64,000 nucleotides of DNA from Siniperca chuatsi (lineage: Eukaryota > Chordata > Actinopteri > Centrarchiformes > Sinipercidae). The notes under the pieces were generated by a model that searched no databases, was not told the DNA's origin, and saw only the letters and a program-made list of their open reading frames with translations. Position 1 is the stretch's first letter. The number at the start of each line of letters is the position of its first letter. Position numbers and translations under genes: made by a program. The DNA lies in NCBI RefSeq assembly GCF_020085105.1, contig NC_058053.1, forward strand, positions 13,440,388-13,504,387. The letters are read 5' to 3'. Below are positions 1-36,246 of the stretch, in pieces.

Positions 1-638
1 TTAGTTTGACAAAGATATTTTAAAGTTTGAATCTTGTGAGCTTTTGATAGTTCCACTAGGAGTCGCCAAAGTCTACACATTTTAAATCTTACACATACAG
101 AGTTTAAGTTTGGTCTATATAGATAAATACATGTGTTCATATATCACCAGTAAAATATGTTTTTAGAATAACTAGTTGCATCAGTCCTGTTTGCTTTCTA
201 ATGCAAAATAACTTGAGGTTTCATGACTTTTGTCCAGCATTTTTCTCAACAGACTTTCAACACTGAATATTTCATTATTGCATTGTGTACACACCCAGCT
301 AACATTACTCTTAACAAACAAGCGTATTATTTTAGGAATCACCATGGGACTGTATGTGTATGACACAGTGGAAGCCCACTGGGTTTTTTTTTTATTATGG
401 ATTCTGCTTTCTTGCAGAAAACAGAGCCTAGGAAGCTGGCTCACTATTATTGTGAGCCATTGAAAATTATTGGCCAAAAAATGTAAAACATGTTGACTCA
501 GAGACTGACTACTATGTAATCTACATGGTAAATCTAGCACATAAAAAAATTAGACCAGCGTTGAAGTCACTTTAGTTTCACTTCATGTTTCTATTTTGTG
601 TGTGTTTATTATATGGTGCGTTGTGACGTAAATCCAAC
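1..638. other. Intron of acvr1c
   Basis: AT-rich sequence downstream of the exon ending at 639. I see no exon, repeat or RNA here. The next acvr1c exon, coding for YMAPE onward, is not present. Confidence 0.6.
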
Positions 639-11642
<11,004 letters not shown>

Positions 11643-11949
11643 GGCAAGAGCCGCATCTGCTCCCTCTCCGACGCACCGTTTACACAGCTATTCTACAGAA
11701 AACACAACATTACACATTGCGGTATCCGTCGGCCATGCACCCCGCACAAATGCCTCACAGAAAATGCGGGGAGGAAACTGTAAAACGCAATGAGAGGCTT
11801 GCTCCGCCTCTGTTGACTGGGATTTAAGAGGATTAGCGCTGCAGACCTCTGATAAAGACATGTGAATGAGAGCCAGAGAGAAAGTGTGTTGCACATCCAT
11901 TTAACTGCTGCAGGTCCAGTAAAACACCACCTCCTGCCTGCATATTGAA

Positions 11950-14900
11950 TATGGAAATTTCTTTAATTCATGGAGGTGTCACTGATTTATAAGTGCTTGC
12001 TGAGGAAGGAAACATGGTCAAACTGTTCATATTACACTGAATAGGTTAATGTAATCCAGAGTTTTTATAAGGGCACTATGAAAATTACAAACTACTAAAT
12101 CACAGACTAGCCCATCTGTAGGCCTATACATGATTAACACATACGTACAACAAGAACACTGAACTCCTTATTGAGCACAACACACAGTCCCAACCAGCAC
12201 AAGGCACTGACTCTTCTCCAACTCCATGTGTAGGCTACATACTAGCTGGCCAATATATGCTCCATGGTAACATGCATTGGTTTCCAAGGGATAGTATGGA
12301 TGGATTAACCTGTTTCAGGGCATTGGGGGAAATATGCGTGTATGCTCCCATCAAGTACAGTGCACACAGCAGACTATACATGGCAGCCTCATGATATGCA
12401 CAGAGAACCAGTACTCCTATGAAAAACTACCTTCCCCAGGTTTTGTGTGTTAATTAGCTTGTGGTAATTTGACTAAACACAAATTTATGCACCACCTGAG
12501 CCCAATAAAAACTAAACTAATAAAGGTCATGAATCTAGATTTTGACACAGGGCCCCCTCTGCAAGACAGGGCCACAGGATTAGGTAATAATGCAGGACAC
12601 AACTTTGACCATACTGTAGGCCTACTTGAGAACAAATTCGATGTTAACTAAATTACCAAAAGACCAATTCACAAGTTTGTGGCCTCTCAGGGACTGGCAG
12701 CTGCTTGCTTTGCCTGGTTGGTAATCCAGCCTATCTTGCACCCCTGTGGCCTCTGCAATCCCTCTCCCTGGATGTGAGCAGAACTCAGGTCAGCAAAACT
12801 GAAGAAACCAGCCTAGACAGATAACACGGCTAACATTTCGTCAAACCAAACAGAGTAAACACTTTCCGGTGGTGAATACTGAATGAGTCTGCTGTACATT
12901 AAGCTCAGTGCAAAGTTCCAGCTCAACTCACCTGCATGCGATAAGTTATTTACTGCAGGCCATATGTGACCAAGTTATGCTCCTGCTGCTCAGGCTCCAT
13001 AGCAACCACGAGGGAGAGTGACTGAGCGAACTGAGCTTAATCCCAAAGTCGACATGAGCAAAAACAGAAGCACAAAATGTAATCTTTTATATATTCACAG
13101 TAAATCCAAGGCAGGCTACATGTTCTATACAAACAATAGGAAGACAATTGTTATCTAACTACAGAATCAAGGAACTTCGACTCTAATATAGGTTTTGCAA
13201 ACACTACTAATATTGTAACCTCTGCTCCTACTGTACCACTTGTGACTGTAGAAATGTTTAAAAAAGTTAACTATACAAATACAATTTTGGCAGGCAATCA
13301 TTATCAAGACAATTCTAAGAAATTCATGATTACAGCCTTTCTGGAAGTGGAAAACAGATTGCCACTTCTCCCTCTCAGTCCTAAGTACATAGAAGTACAT
13401 GACAGGTATACAAACCCAGTACAGAACCTCGGGGAAACACTATGGGATTTTTAAGCTAGTGGAGTCAAACCTCTGCTCTGTGGGTGCAGACTGGATCAAA
13501 TGACACTGCATATGAAGACGGTCTACGTAACGAAAGTCTGACAGCTGTTGATACATGCAAGCAGGGTGTCTCAGCACTGTCAGACATCCACTGTTGTGTT
13601 TTTATCATCTGGCCCATAACTCTCCTCTAGCATATTAATCAGTCTGAGAACCATCAGGAGCCCAGTTTCTGTTTGACATCTGCCAAGATATCTGCTGCGC
13701 ACGCAGTTTCAGTTTACAGCTGGCAGGGAAAGTGTCTGGGAGTTCGACCTTTACCAAATGAATAAAAATTAATTTGTTGTACTATCAATGCAGATGTCAA
13801 GGTTTTTACAGTACTGACATAGATTATTGTGTAGAAATAACAGTATATCAGTGAATTAATTCAGGGTAAACTAACATTTCTGCCTGAACTGACAAAAATA
13901 GAGGCAGCTACTGGAATATGGAATTTGGGTTTTAGCTGGAAGGCTGACAGCTATAATAGTCCACTTTATTTGGAAAGGTAAATGACTTGGTTCCTACTAT
14001 ATACTGTGGTCATAGTTTCCTATTAGGCTTACAGATCACAAGAGAATGGTTAGAATAGACAGGGTTTGATTTGAAACCACAGTTGGTACAGATGGTGCTA
14101 AACTAAAAACTACATGACCAAAATTACTGGATATTAAAGAACCTGAATTATTAAAAGATTAATTAACTGTAATATTACTGTCTAAACACCAAAACCCAGG
14201 AGAAGAGAACAAAGAACAAAATTAAAATGAGCAGAAAATCAAAAATGTTCACAGCAACACAAAGTGAAACAAGACAAGAGTTTACAGCCATGGTAGCGGC
14301 TCTGTTAGACTGTACTAACATTTGCTAATTAGCACTAAAAATAAAGCTGAGGATGATGGGAATGTCATTAGTGTTGCTGGTATTTGGTCATAAACCAAAG
14401 AATTGGACAAATTAAAAGCTTAACCTGATGATGGCACTAGATGAAAAGTCAGAGGATCACCAAAGTGAGGAGGATGTGAATGTCTGAACCACATTTCATG
14501 GCAATCCATCCAATAGTTGCTGAAACATTTCACTTAAAACCTCAAATCTCAGCACCACAGTCAGTGGGATTCGTCATCTGGGAACCATGAATGTCTGTAC
14601 AAAATTTTGTGCCTATCCATCTGAGAGTTGTTGAGATATTTCACAGGATAAGTGAAAATGTTGACCTGCTGGGGGCGCTGCAGGAAAAGTCAGGGGATCA
14701 CCAAAGTCATTAGGGCACATTGTCCGGGCACCATGAATATCTGTGCAAAATTTCATCTTAATTCATCCAATAGTTGTTGAGATATTTCAGTCTGGACCAA
14801 AGTGGTGGACCAACTGACTCAACGACATTGCCAGCCCTGGAGCCACACCGCTAGCATGGCTAAAAATAAATAAATCTACTAGATACAGCATCAAGACAAA

Positions 14901-15070
14901 TGAGACAGATAAAGCACGTTTTCTATTTAATTAATATAAATCACTAATTGATATAAAATGTTAAAGAAATAAAAAAGGCTGAAGTTTGACTTCATTTACT
15001 TGACAATGCACACGTTAAGACAGTATACAGGCTTTACAGGCTTACTTACAGGCCTCTGGAGGAATAGAGT
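11950..15070. other. Intergenic region between acvr1c and acvr1
   Basis: About 3 kb between the acvr1c promoter and the acvr1 3' end, which point the same way. It contains the repeat fragment near 12707-12731 and the tandem repeat at 14450-14830. No exon-like open frame with splice sites was found. Confidence 0.5.
14450..14830. repeat. Dispersed repeat with tandem sub-units
   Basis: Three diverged copies of a unit of about 130 bases share CCAATAGTTG(C/T)TGA(A/G)A(C/T)ATTTCA and GTCAG(A/G)GGATCACCAAAGT. The same unit with internal tandem copies is widespread in fish genomes as I remember it. It is non-coding. Confidence 0.55.
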
Positions 15071-15074
15071 TCAG

Positions 15075-15840
15075 CATCATCTAGCAGATATTTTATTTGT
15101 TCTTTTAGCATTTGTCTCTGTAAAGCTGAAGAAACAAAATATAGAACAGGTATATAATTCAATGTAAAATCCATGGTGATATACAAAAGGTTTGCGACAG
15201 AGTACCTTTAGATGGATGATATCTCAAGAAAAGAACAGTGCCACTGACGCAGCTGTACAACTAAATGTAACAGGAAACTGTAACAGAAACTTGTTCTGAC
15301 AGCATTGTAAACAGAGGTGAATGACACACAGTAAAAAATAACACTGTTTGCTGTGATCGCTGTTTAAGAAAGTATGCAGATTAAATTGGCAAGTTCAAAT
15401 GGCAAGTTGACTTAGTTTCCATATGAATCCACCATACTGCAAATGAACAATTCGGTACAATTAAAGCGCTAAAGTGAAATTGATATAATGTTCAGACATT
15501 TTTTTTAAACTAAAAAAATGTGTCAAATGAAATCTGCGGTTCTAACAAAAGCAAGCCTACTCAAATGCCCAGGTAACAGTTTCTTCCTTGAAAAACATTG
15601 CTAACAGTCCAGCTCCTATGTCATAAGTTGAAGAGTGGCAGTCTCAGAAATGCCCAGTAAGCCATCTTTGGATGCCAAAATGTGTCCCGCCAAGTGTTTT
15701 AAAATAAATATAGGCCTGTGCCACTATAAGGGCACTGAACCCATCAAGTCTCCTGTCTTATGAGATTTTTCTAAGATGGTCCACCCTCTGGATGTCTTCA
15801 AAGGCCTTTAGTAAGTCTGCCTCTTCTTCTCGAGGCATTC
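15075..15840 (-). other. acvr1: Probable acvr1 3' UTR with AATAAA signal
   Basis: Downstream of the acvr1 stop codon the first canonical polyadenylation hexamer on the minus strand is AATAAA at 15092-15097, about 745 bases past the stop. No splice-like structure is needed between. The assignment rests on the hexamer only. Confidence 0.4.
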
Positions 15841-28125
<12,285 letters not shown>

Positions 28126-28537
28126 TGTAGACCTAGAGGGGGGGAAAAAAAGAAAAACACTAAAATGAGGGCTGCACTTGTATTCATATGTGTATTTTGC
28201 CGGGCAAAAAAGGGCTGAAATTGTATCCAAAGTAAACGATTTTTATATTGATGCACTTGAATACCTTTGGTATTTTTGTAAAACATCTTTCGGGACACCA
28301 TTCAGTGAGACAGAAGACCAAGAGAGACAGACAGATAACGACAGGATTTGCTGTCAACCTAAGAGTATTAGAGAGAGCGATTTTACAGAGGGAGACCTTT
28401 TCTTGTTTTCAGAAAAAAAAGAGTCAACACCAAGTTTAAAATGCTCAAGTAAAGTGGGTCTCATGCCTTCCTGTTGTCCTGGCAACAAGGCATTGAGTGG
28501 CAAGCAATGGGGAGACTGGTGCTCTCCTATTGGCTGC

Positions 28538-28540
<3 letters not shown>

Positions 28541-28587
<47 letters not shown>
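28541..28587. repeat. (TG)23 microsatellite
   Basis: Forty-seven bases of TG followed within 60 bases by a GAGGAG-rich tract (28620-28680). It creates long artefactual open frames on both strands. It lies in acvr1 intron 1. Confidence 0.95.
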
Positions 28588-28588
<1 letters not shown>

Positions 28589-29225
28589 AGAGGGACAGGC
28601 TGCTTGGCAGTTAGGGGAGAGGAGACGACAGACGAGAGAGGAGGAGAAGGAGGAGGAGGAGGAGAAAGAGGAGAGGAGCACAGCAGGGAGAAAGAGTGTG
28701 GGTGCCCAAATACTATCGTTTAGAGACCTGGAGACAGTCTAATCCTTCAATATTTAATGCGTCTGTAGAAGCGTCCACATACGCCGTGCAGTTTGTTTGT
28801 TTACTTTATACAGTGACAGATTTTAAACAAACTACCAGTTTAACTCACACTGTAAACTCGAGGGAACCCCCCCTCCAGCAAACCATTTTATAAAGATGAT
28901 ATGTGAGACATCATAGCCTGCAGCGTGCCCCATTTATGCCATACTAAGCACTGGGGCTGTTATCTTGGAAGCATGTGTGTGCATGTCTGAGTGCATCTGT
29001 GCCACTGATAAATACCCCAGCGCCCCCCTTACTTCCACCCCATCCAAGCCTTTGTGCCCATCTCCCAGACATAAATGATTAAACACGTAATGTTAGCATT
29101 AGCCCAACGGCGGCGTCTGTACGGGCCGCTCACACACAGACCACATGCTGCTCCTTTAATCAGAGCACAAAACAGAGGCTGCCACACAGAGATAATCAGT
29201 AGCTCTGTCTGCTCCCTTTGGACCA

Positions 29226-29258
29226 GGGGAGAGGGGGGCAGCAATGGGGGCAGGAGGG
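29226..29258 (+). other. Predicted G-quadruplex motif
   Basis: Four G-runs (4, 6, 5 and 3 G) with loops of 3, 7 and 5 bases on the plus strand, inside a wider G-rich segment reaching 29480. It meets the usual G3+N1-7 pattern. It lies in acvr1 intron 1, on the non-transcribed-RNA strand. Confidence 0.6.
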
Positions 29259-30639
29259 CATGAGGAGGCAACGGAGGTATAGCCAGGGAGCAACTGGGGG
29301 ACAGCGGGTCAAAGAAGGCAAGGGAACGGGGCCAATGTGGGAGAGACATGTGGGCCAGGGTGGGCTGCAGCACTAAGGTAGGCAAAAGGGAGGGAAGTGG
29401 GACAAGGAGGTGTCTGGTGTCAGCGCCCAGGGGGACAGCGGGAAGAAGGGTACCATGCTGGTGGGGGACGGTCGGCTGGGCTACGGTGAAGCCAGGGGGC
29501 CAGAGGAAACAGGATAAAGAGATAAGCAGACGAGTAAAAGACAATATAGTCTGGAGTACACACAGAGCCTAGGAAAAAAAAGTGATTCTGTCTGACAGTT
29601 ATCTGATACTGACTCATATGTCAATCATGTAGAAAGTCAACAAAGAGCACAATATTCTGACTCACACGCTGCTGATGGATCAATAACTCACCTCAATTAA
29701 CTAAGTAGAGCATGTCATGAGGCTCCATTTAATGGCTTCAATTAGCGTAGGTAAATGATTTGCTGACTTTTTGTTTACATTTACTGCTGAAAGACCCTCA
29801 ACGGGGCACTGAAATTATCTCCGTCTCAATTCATCTCTCTCACGCAGACACTTTGTCTCAAATAAGCTATCATAAGCAGTGAGCCACACACTGATGACCA
29901 AGCAGCTAAGCAGTCCTGTTATGTACACAGCAAATATTTCAGTCTAAGCACTGCAAAACCTGAGAGCCTTTTGAGTTGCCTGGTCTCCAACATGTGTTTA
30001 CGTACAGTATGTATATACATGTGCATCTATCCACACATGAGACATAGCTAGCTGGTAACATATCATCAAGTCAGCTAACAGCTTTGCTTGATGAATACAC
30101 AGCCAGGACTAGTCCTGATATTTGAGACCTCAGAAGGGATTCTTGGAAAGGAGAGAGGCAGGGCTAGCATCTGCAGAACCGATTGCGATCTGAGCAGACA
30201 ACTTTATGGCGCTGTGTGTGAGTGTGCTGCAGCCCTCTATCCCTGCATATTGAATTCTCTGGCAGTGTTCTGCAGTGTGTGTTCACAGACCTGACATCCT
30301 GCCAAGGGTGTGCTCTCCCCCCCTTATCTGTCTCAACCCCCATCTTTCCTTTTACTCCCTCTTCTTATGTCCTCTGAAGTGGTGTTGTAATACGAAACCG
30401 GTATAAATACTGCATGGTAATCATAACTTAAGATATATTTTACAATGTTTATTGCTGTTGGAACTAATAAATCAAATTGGTCTTGCTACAGTATAAAGCA
30501 GAGCAAAATTTTAGTTAAAAATGTTATTTCACATGTACAATATGAGTAAGCTGTTTGTTTTACAATGAACTACGATGATTCGTTCTCTTTAATTCCCTCC
30601 CTTCAATCTGTGAAAGGTCAGTAAGTTTATGTTGGTTGC

Positions 30640-31134
30640 CTTTTCTGAGTGGCTTGAACTCTTGTTTCGCAGAGGTAAAAAGTAAATCAGGTAATGTACT
30701 TAATGTTGTACAATGTTGTCTACTCCACTACACTTCAGAGAAAAATATTGTGCTTTTTACTTTGCAGTTACTAGTAACTTTGCAGATTGAGATTTTACAT
30801 ACAAAACATGTGGGGCACGGTTATGGATTAAGCTAACCAAATGTATCGAAAGTAGGTAGAAATGGTTCCACCTCAACCAAGCTGCAACATTTAAAGGCTA
30901 CAGTAAGGCATCAGTAATAATAACACAATAATATAACATAATAATGTATGTATGAAAGAGCTCATTCTGCATAATCAGTACTTTTGATTTTTAAGTATTT
31001 TGAGCTGATAAAACTTCTGTTCCTTTAAATCAGAAAAAAAATTTAATGCAGGACTATTACTTTAAATTGACTGTTTGTATGGATTTATGCTTCTACTTAA
31101 GTAAATAATCTAAATGCTTTTTCCACCACCAGGT
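30640..31134. mobile_element. hAT-like MITE, TACTTTACTTAAG family, copy 1
   Basis: It contains CTACTCCACTACACTTCAGA, TTGTGCTTTTTACTTTGCAG and the end AAATGCTTTTTCCACCACCA. These are motifs of the common fish element with ends like CAGTGGTGGAAGAAGTA. Copies 2 and 3 are at 41190-41862 and 43360-43800. Confidence 0.6.
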
Positions 31135-32382
31135 ATTTTGTATGATGGTATCAATGCCCCTGAGATGCGTAAGCACTGACCTGGCACATGGAAATACAGA
31201 AACTACATTGAGCTCAACACAAGGTAGCCAATGTGTGTACAACCCAGAGAGAAATAGTTGAAATAGACTTGGCCTGGGGAAAAGTATGTTAGGGTTGACT
31301 CCTGCTGAGTGCTGCTAGAGGGACTTGAAAGTGATCCTACATATCAAGGCTCCTGTTTTATGATGCCACGTTTCCTTCCCAGACTCTTTCCAGTGATCCC
31401 ACTCCAGAGGGCTATCTTGATAAGCACTTCTCTAAGAAGTTGAGCAGAGCTTAAAGTGATTAGATGGAGATGGTTAAACGTGCCACTCAAATGCTGTGAT
31501 TGGTACAAGTGAACCCAAAAAAAGAAGCATGCAGACAGTTATGATGTTGGTACACATTCCCACTTACAACACTAGGCTACATCTTCAAGTGTTGTTAAAT
31601 GTTAAATCTAATATTTTAGGCTGAAATTTTGAAATTGCTTTCAACAACAAACAAAACATATTAGTCTAGTTGGATGCTTTATTATTTTGGTCTGTTTTGT
31701 AAACAGGTCAAGACAAAGGAGAAAATGACAAAACACTACTTTGTCTAATGAGCATGGTGTAACACTGAGGTTGAGGAGGGAGGAGGCTGGAAGTCCTGCA
31801 GGAGCTGCTGAGTCATCATGCTGGCAAAGAGGGAGACGAGAGGTGGAATCGGTGTCTGAGCTGGCAGGCTGGCACAGTTACCATGGCACAAATAGCCTGG
31901 GCACTGAGGAAACTGCAGCAAACTGCAGGGCGGCGAGGGAAGAAACAGGCAGAGACTGGGGCAATGCGGAGCCTGCTGTTCGTGTCCCTGTCCCCGTCCC
32001 CGACTCAGACCCAGACAGCCAAAGTGCCAGCATGCCATCAGGGACACACAGATGGTTTGCTCCTAGGTGGATGTGGGTGTAATACAGACCGGAGGGTGAA
32101 AGTTGTCCTCTTTGCAGCAGCCCACATTCATATTCACACTACATCTCAGCAAATCAACACGTTCACCTCAGTCAAAAAAAACATTATCTGCCTACAGTCA
32201 AATACAACACTTGGGATGACTAAAACCAAGTTAAAAGAATACACACCCTTAACTTTCTAGTAGGTTATGAGGGAATACACACTCACACTTGATACAACTG
32301 TGCTAACAAACCGAGTAGAATGTAAGATTACAATGAATCTTACCTAAGAAAAGGAAAGTGCATACTAATGATTCAAACATAC

Positions 32383-32433
<51 letters not shown>
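32383..32433. repeat. (AAT)n microsatellite
   Basis: About 17 units of AAT/ATA in acvr1 intron 1. Confidence 0.92.
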
Positions 32434-32434
<1 letters not shown>

Positions 32435-32864
32435 ATAATATTTGAGTATCAGGGGGACAACCCAAACAAAACTGCATTCCAAAAGTAAAGGACTACCTCA
32501 CATTGTGCCATCACTTTGCATAAAGCACAATGGTTAACTTTCCACATTACGTTTGGCTATGTTATTAATTCCTCAATTACTCTGAATCATGAAACAAATG
32601 ATTGTCTGAAAACAAACCAATTTCTGATTGTGTCATCTCTAAAATACCTTGAGGAAAACCAATTTAGGACAGACTTGATGGGCCTTGTCATCTGGGATGC
32701 TTGTCATCTAGTGGAAGGTTTGTTGTGTAGTTGGTGTTTGGCTTAAGGCCCATACACACTGTGTGATCAGCAATCTTGCAGGTTCATTGCATGTCACACT
32801 GTGCAAGATGGGTCTAATAAAATCTTGGTCCCAAATCTGTGTCAGGCTGTACGATATTCATTTT

Positions 32865-32866
<2 letters not shown>

Positions 32867-32936
<70 letters not shown>
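32867..32936. repeat. (GT)35 microsatellite
   Basis: Seventy uninterrupted bases of GT, the longest such tract in the window, in acvr1 intron 1. Confidence 0.95.
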
Positions 32937-32938
<2 letters not shown>

Positions 32939-33302
32939 TGAAAGCCTGATGAAATGTAGGGCTATAGAAAAAAAGCAGACATGTCATGAAGTCAAATCAT
33001 CCCTCTGCGCTGCTCTTGTGTTTCGAAAATGGAACAAAACAATAAACAAGGTTTGGCCTTACTTTATTTAGAATTTCATACAGTATGTTGAGTGGTTGGT
33101 TTGTAGACGTGGCTTGTAATAGCTGGTTTGAGTGATGAAGAATCTAACCATGAGATACCACTTTTAAGTCAATTCATTACAGCATTTGTTTGGTCTTGGC
33201 TTTAATCTGCATGCTAGTAGAGCACAAAATACAAACAAAACAGCCACTAGCTCATCAAAACATTGCTCCATGGAACCAAAAGTGGCCAAAACTCCACACC
33301 TT

Positions 33303-33952
33303 TAAAGGCAGAATAAGTAGGATTTTTCAGTTGCTGTTTGCAAACACAATGAAAGATTCAAAGTTGGCCCCTCCTTCCCGTCTCAACGGGCGGGAGAGAG
33401 CGAGCTAGAGAATGAATGAAGAGAGGGAGCAGCGTTGGCGAGAACAAAGCAGTGAACCTGAGAAATAAAACGTTATTTTCTGATTGTTTTATGTTCTAAA
33501 GCACAAATAAAAATCGCCCACACCTCCGCAGAACCCTGCGGGAAGGAGCCACATTGCAGCCGAAGCCAGGCTTCATCCTGTCCGCTCTGTGGCCTCTCTG
33601 CACTGTGTGTGAATGTAGCTCAGCCCCGCCCTCGGTCAAATGGACACACAGCCCTGCACGCAGACAGAGCAGACGAGAGACGGAGACAGCGATGTCACTA
33701 TGTTTTTATAGAGTCCCGACCTCACAGCCTGCGCACTGTTATTGGCTGGGGGCTACACACCACTGCCCAAAGGCTGATGCCCAGAAACGTCCCGAACGCA
33801 GCAAACTAATAAGAAACTAAGAAAATACAGGCAGAGGGCAGGGTATCTGCAGATACAGACACTGCCACACACTTCTAGTGAATGAGAGGGATTATTTTTG
33901 TATGAGTCTATACATTGTTTTTTTTAGGAAAATCCTACTTATTCTGCCTTTA
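33303..33952. mobile_element. 650-bp MITE with perfect 24-bp inverted ends
   Basis: The left end TAAAGGCAGAATAAGTAGGA (+TTTT) is exactly repeated in inverse orientation at the right end (AAAATCCTACTTATTCTGCC +TTTA). The interior is CpG-containing and non-coding, with a direct GAATGAATGAAGAGAGGGAG-like purine stretch. No obvious target duplication beyond TA is seen. Confidence 0.8.
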
Positions 33953-34492
33953 CATACTGATATATTTAGGAAATGCTGTCCTTTTTGTTAAATGAGGTTG
34001 AGATAAACACAGCAGAGTAAGGGGTAAAAAACATTATTTTGGTATTGAAACCAAACTCAGGTATTGTATTGTATTGAAAAACGTGTGGTGCTATGACCTT
34101 GTCTGGTGTAACAGTGAAACGCAGGTTGACCCCTTCTTGATATCCTGTGTCATACACTGAGGTTGTGTGCTGAGTAGAAAGCAAAGCTCATTGGCAAACC
34201 TTTGAAAACACACCTCTCTGGCCAAGGGCCTCATCAAATGGGAGATGAAAGAGGGACTTCTGTGGCCCATTGGAAGAGCTTGTGGAATCTGCAGTGCCCA
34301 ATTAGGTCTGCAGTGCTCCATCTCTCAGGGCCCAACAGTATCTCAGCAGCTGCCTCCTTTCACAATGTGAGGAATGTAATCAAATGCAAATGCCCCCCTG
34401 CTTATGCTCAATTCTCACTCACACATTCATTGTAGTAGGCATCAGCATAGCAGGTTTTTGTTCCTTGGATACAGAGCAACCCAGGGTGTGCT

Positions 34493-34497
34493 CGCAC

Positions 34498-34539
<42 letters not shown>

Positions 34540-34560
34540 GCACGCACGCACGCACGCACA
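34493..34560. repeat. (AC)n/(GCAC)n compound microsatellite
   Basis: An AC tract that passes into GCAC units at its right end, in acvr1 intron 1. Confidence 0.92.
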
Positions 34561-35638
34561 GTGTATTCAGCTAGATCAAATGTAATCAGAGACAATAGTT
34601 GCCTTTTCTTCCTGCTGTAGTACCACCCTACCTTCCACCTCTGTACCAACGCCACACTCTGCCAGGCCCCCATCACAAAACAGACAAGCACTTTTGTTTC
34701 TAATAAAATTACATGACAAAGTTTGATTTGATTTCAGACAAGACATAGCACCCCAGGGCAACAATTGTGAGAGGGACAAAGGACAACTGAAGATGATGAA
34801 GATGCAAAGCCTGATGGTCTGGGAGAGTCTAGCATACAGACAATTCGGAGAACATTTGTTCAAACTCTGCATGATTACACTCATTTCTATGCAGTAACAG
34901 TAGTTTTGTGGTTCTGCAAGGTTTTATTATGGCTTTGCGTTGCGTGAAGTCTCGTGAGACACAACTTGGAAGGTTTTACAGCATCGTGAAGACAGTTAAC
35001 AAGTCTTCAATGCAGTGGTCACCATAGCAATTAGACATTCATTTTCACACAGCCATCAAAACATTTGAAACAGCCAAATCAAACACTGTCTTTATGGCCC
35101 TCAGCTATGTTTGCCAACAGAGGAATGCACAAACACTCTCCCTCCAAACGACCATCTCACAAAGTTCACTGCTCTGGGGCAATACTATTCTCAAAAGGAC
35201 ACCTTGATTTGTATCACGGTACACCCTTTAAATGCATTTTTCTTCTTGTGAAACAAGTAAATCAGGTATACAGAACAAAGAGCTGCTCAAAGCACAGGGA
35301 ATATTTAGTCTAGATTCTGCGCCCGGCCTGGCAGAGAGACTGAGTTACAGGAGTCAGAGGGCTAACATGACCAACATCGACCAAACCACTCACCACTATG
35401 ATGAGAATCACTCAGCAAACAGCTTGCAACAAAACAATTAATGCGTATACAGCGCTATGCTCCATAGTGCGACTGACCCGGGCCATTACATCCTGCTGCC
35501 AATGGAGTCTTTATGGCCGGGAGTTTCCTGGCCTTCAGGAGAGGAGAGACTTCTAAGGAAAAAGACCAGTAGTAAACACTTTCTAACAAACTTATAAAGT
35601 CAGAAATGGGAAAGTGAGACGTAAAGGGTCCTTGCATG

Positions 35639-36246
35639 TAGGGCTGGGTGATAATTTAATATTCGCCTTTAACCATTTTCAGTGGAATTGAATCCTGACA
35701 ATTTGATAATATTGTGTTTTTTTCTGTTGTTCTTATTGAAGAGTCAAGGCAAATTATGGTCAAAATTAAATTTGTCTAATGTAGTGGAACATGATTTATT
35801 GCATTTAACAAAATTTTATTATCTTTCAAGTGATTCAGCTAGAGCTGAAGCGATTAGTCGATTCACTGATTAAGTTGATCGACAGAAAATTGATAAGCAC
35901 TGAGTCATTTTTAAGCAAAAATGCCAAAAAAGTTCCAGCTTCTCAACTGTAAATATTTGCTGTTTTAGCTCTACACTACCATTGCGTTTTTGACTGCTGG
36001 TCGGACAAAACAAGCAATTTAAACATGTCAACTTGGGCTGTAAGAAATTCTGATTTTTTTTTAAATTAATTATAATTTAAGTGAGAAAATAATCATCATA
36101 TTAACTGATAATGAAAATAATTGTTAGTTGCAGCCTTAGATCTTGCATGACTGAATTAGCCATATCATAATATACATAAATGCAGATATTGCAAAAAAAT
36201 TCATATCATATTGTGGTACTGATTTCAGCCATATCGCCCAGCCCTA
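35639..36246. mobile_element. hAT-type MITE with 8-bp target duplication
   Basis: The ends TAGGGCTGGGTGAT and ATCGCCCAGCCCTA are inverted repeats. The element is flanked on both sides by CTTGCATG (35631-35638 and 36247-36254), a perfect 8-bp duplication typical of hAT transposition. Inside it sits a second element (about 35838-36140) of the family ending in TTAGTTGCAGCC. Confidence 0.85.
35838..36140. mobile_element. MITE nested inside the 35639 element
   Basis: It starts AGAGCTGAAGCGATTAGTCG and ends AATAATTGTTAGTTGCAGCC, degenerate inverted ends shared with copies at 10430 and 38200. It splits the host element, so it inserted later. Confidence 0.65.

Noticed and set aside
12990-13007. X-box-like GCTCCATAGCAAC; similar strings near 8091 and 28473
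   Set aside because: Spacing or half sites are off and none lies at a supported promoter of a gene on that strand.
28178-28723. 181-residue open frame on the plus strand
   Set aside because: It runs through a (TG)n tract and a GAGGAG tract, has no homology I recognise, and overlaps the acvr1 signal-peptide region on the other strand.
29029-29544. 171-residue proline/leucine-rich open frame on the minus strand
   Set aside because: It is the complement of a G-rich low-complexity block; no domain or splice context supports it.
31741-32260. Overlapping open frames on both strands
   Set aside because: No recognisable domain, no splice logic, located in acvr1 intron 1.
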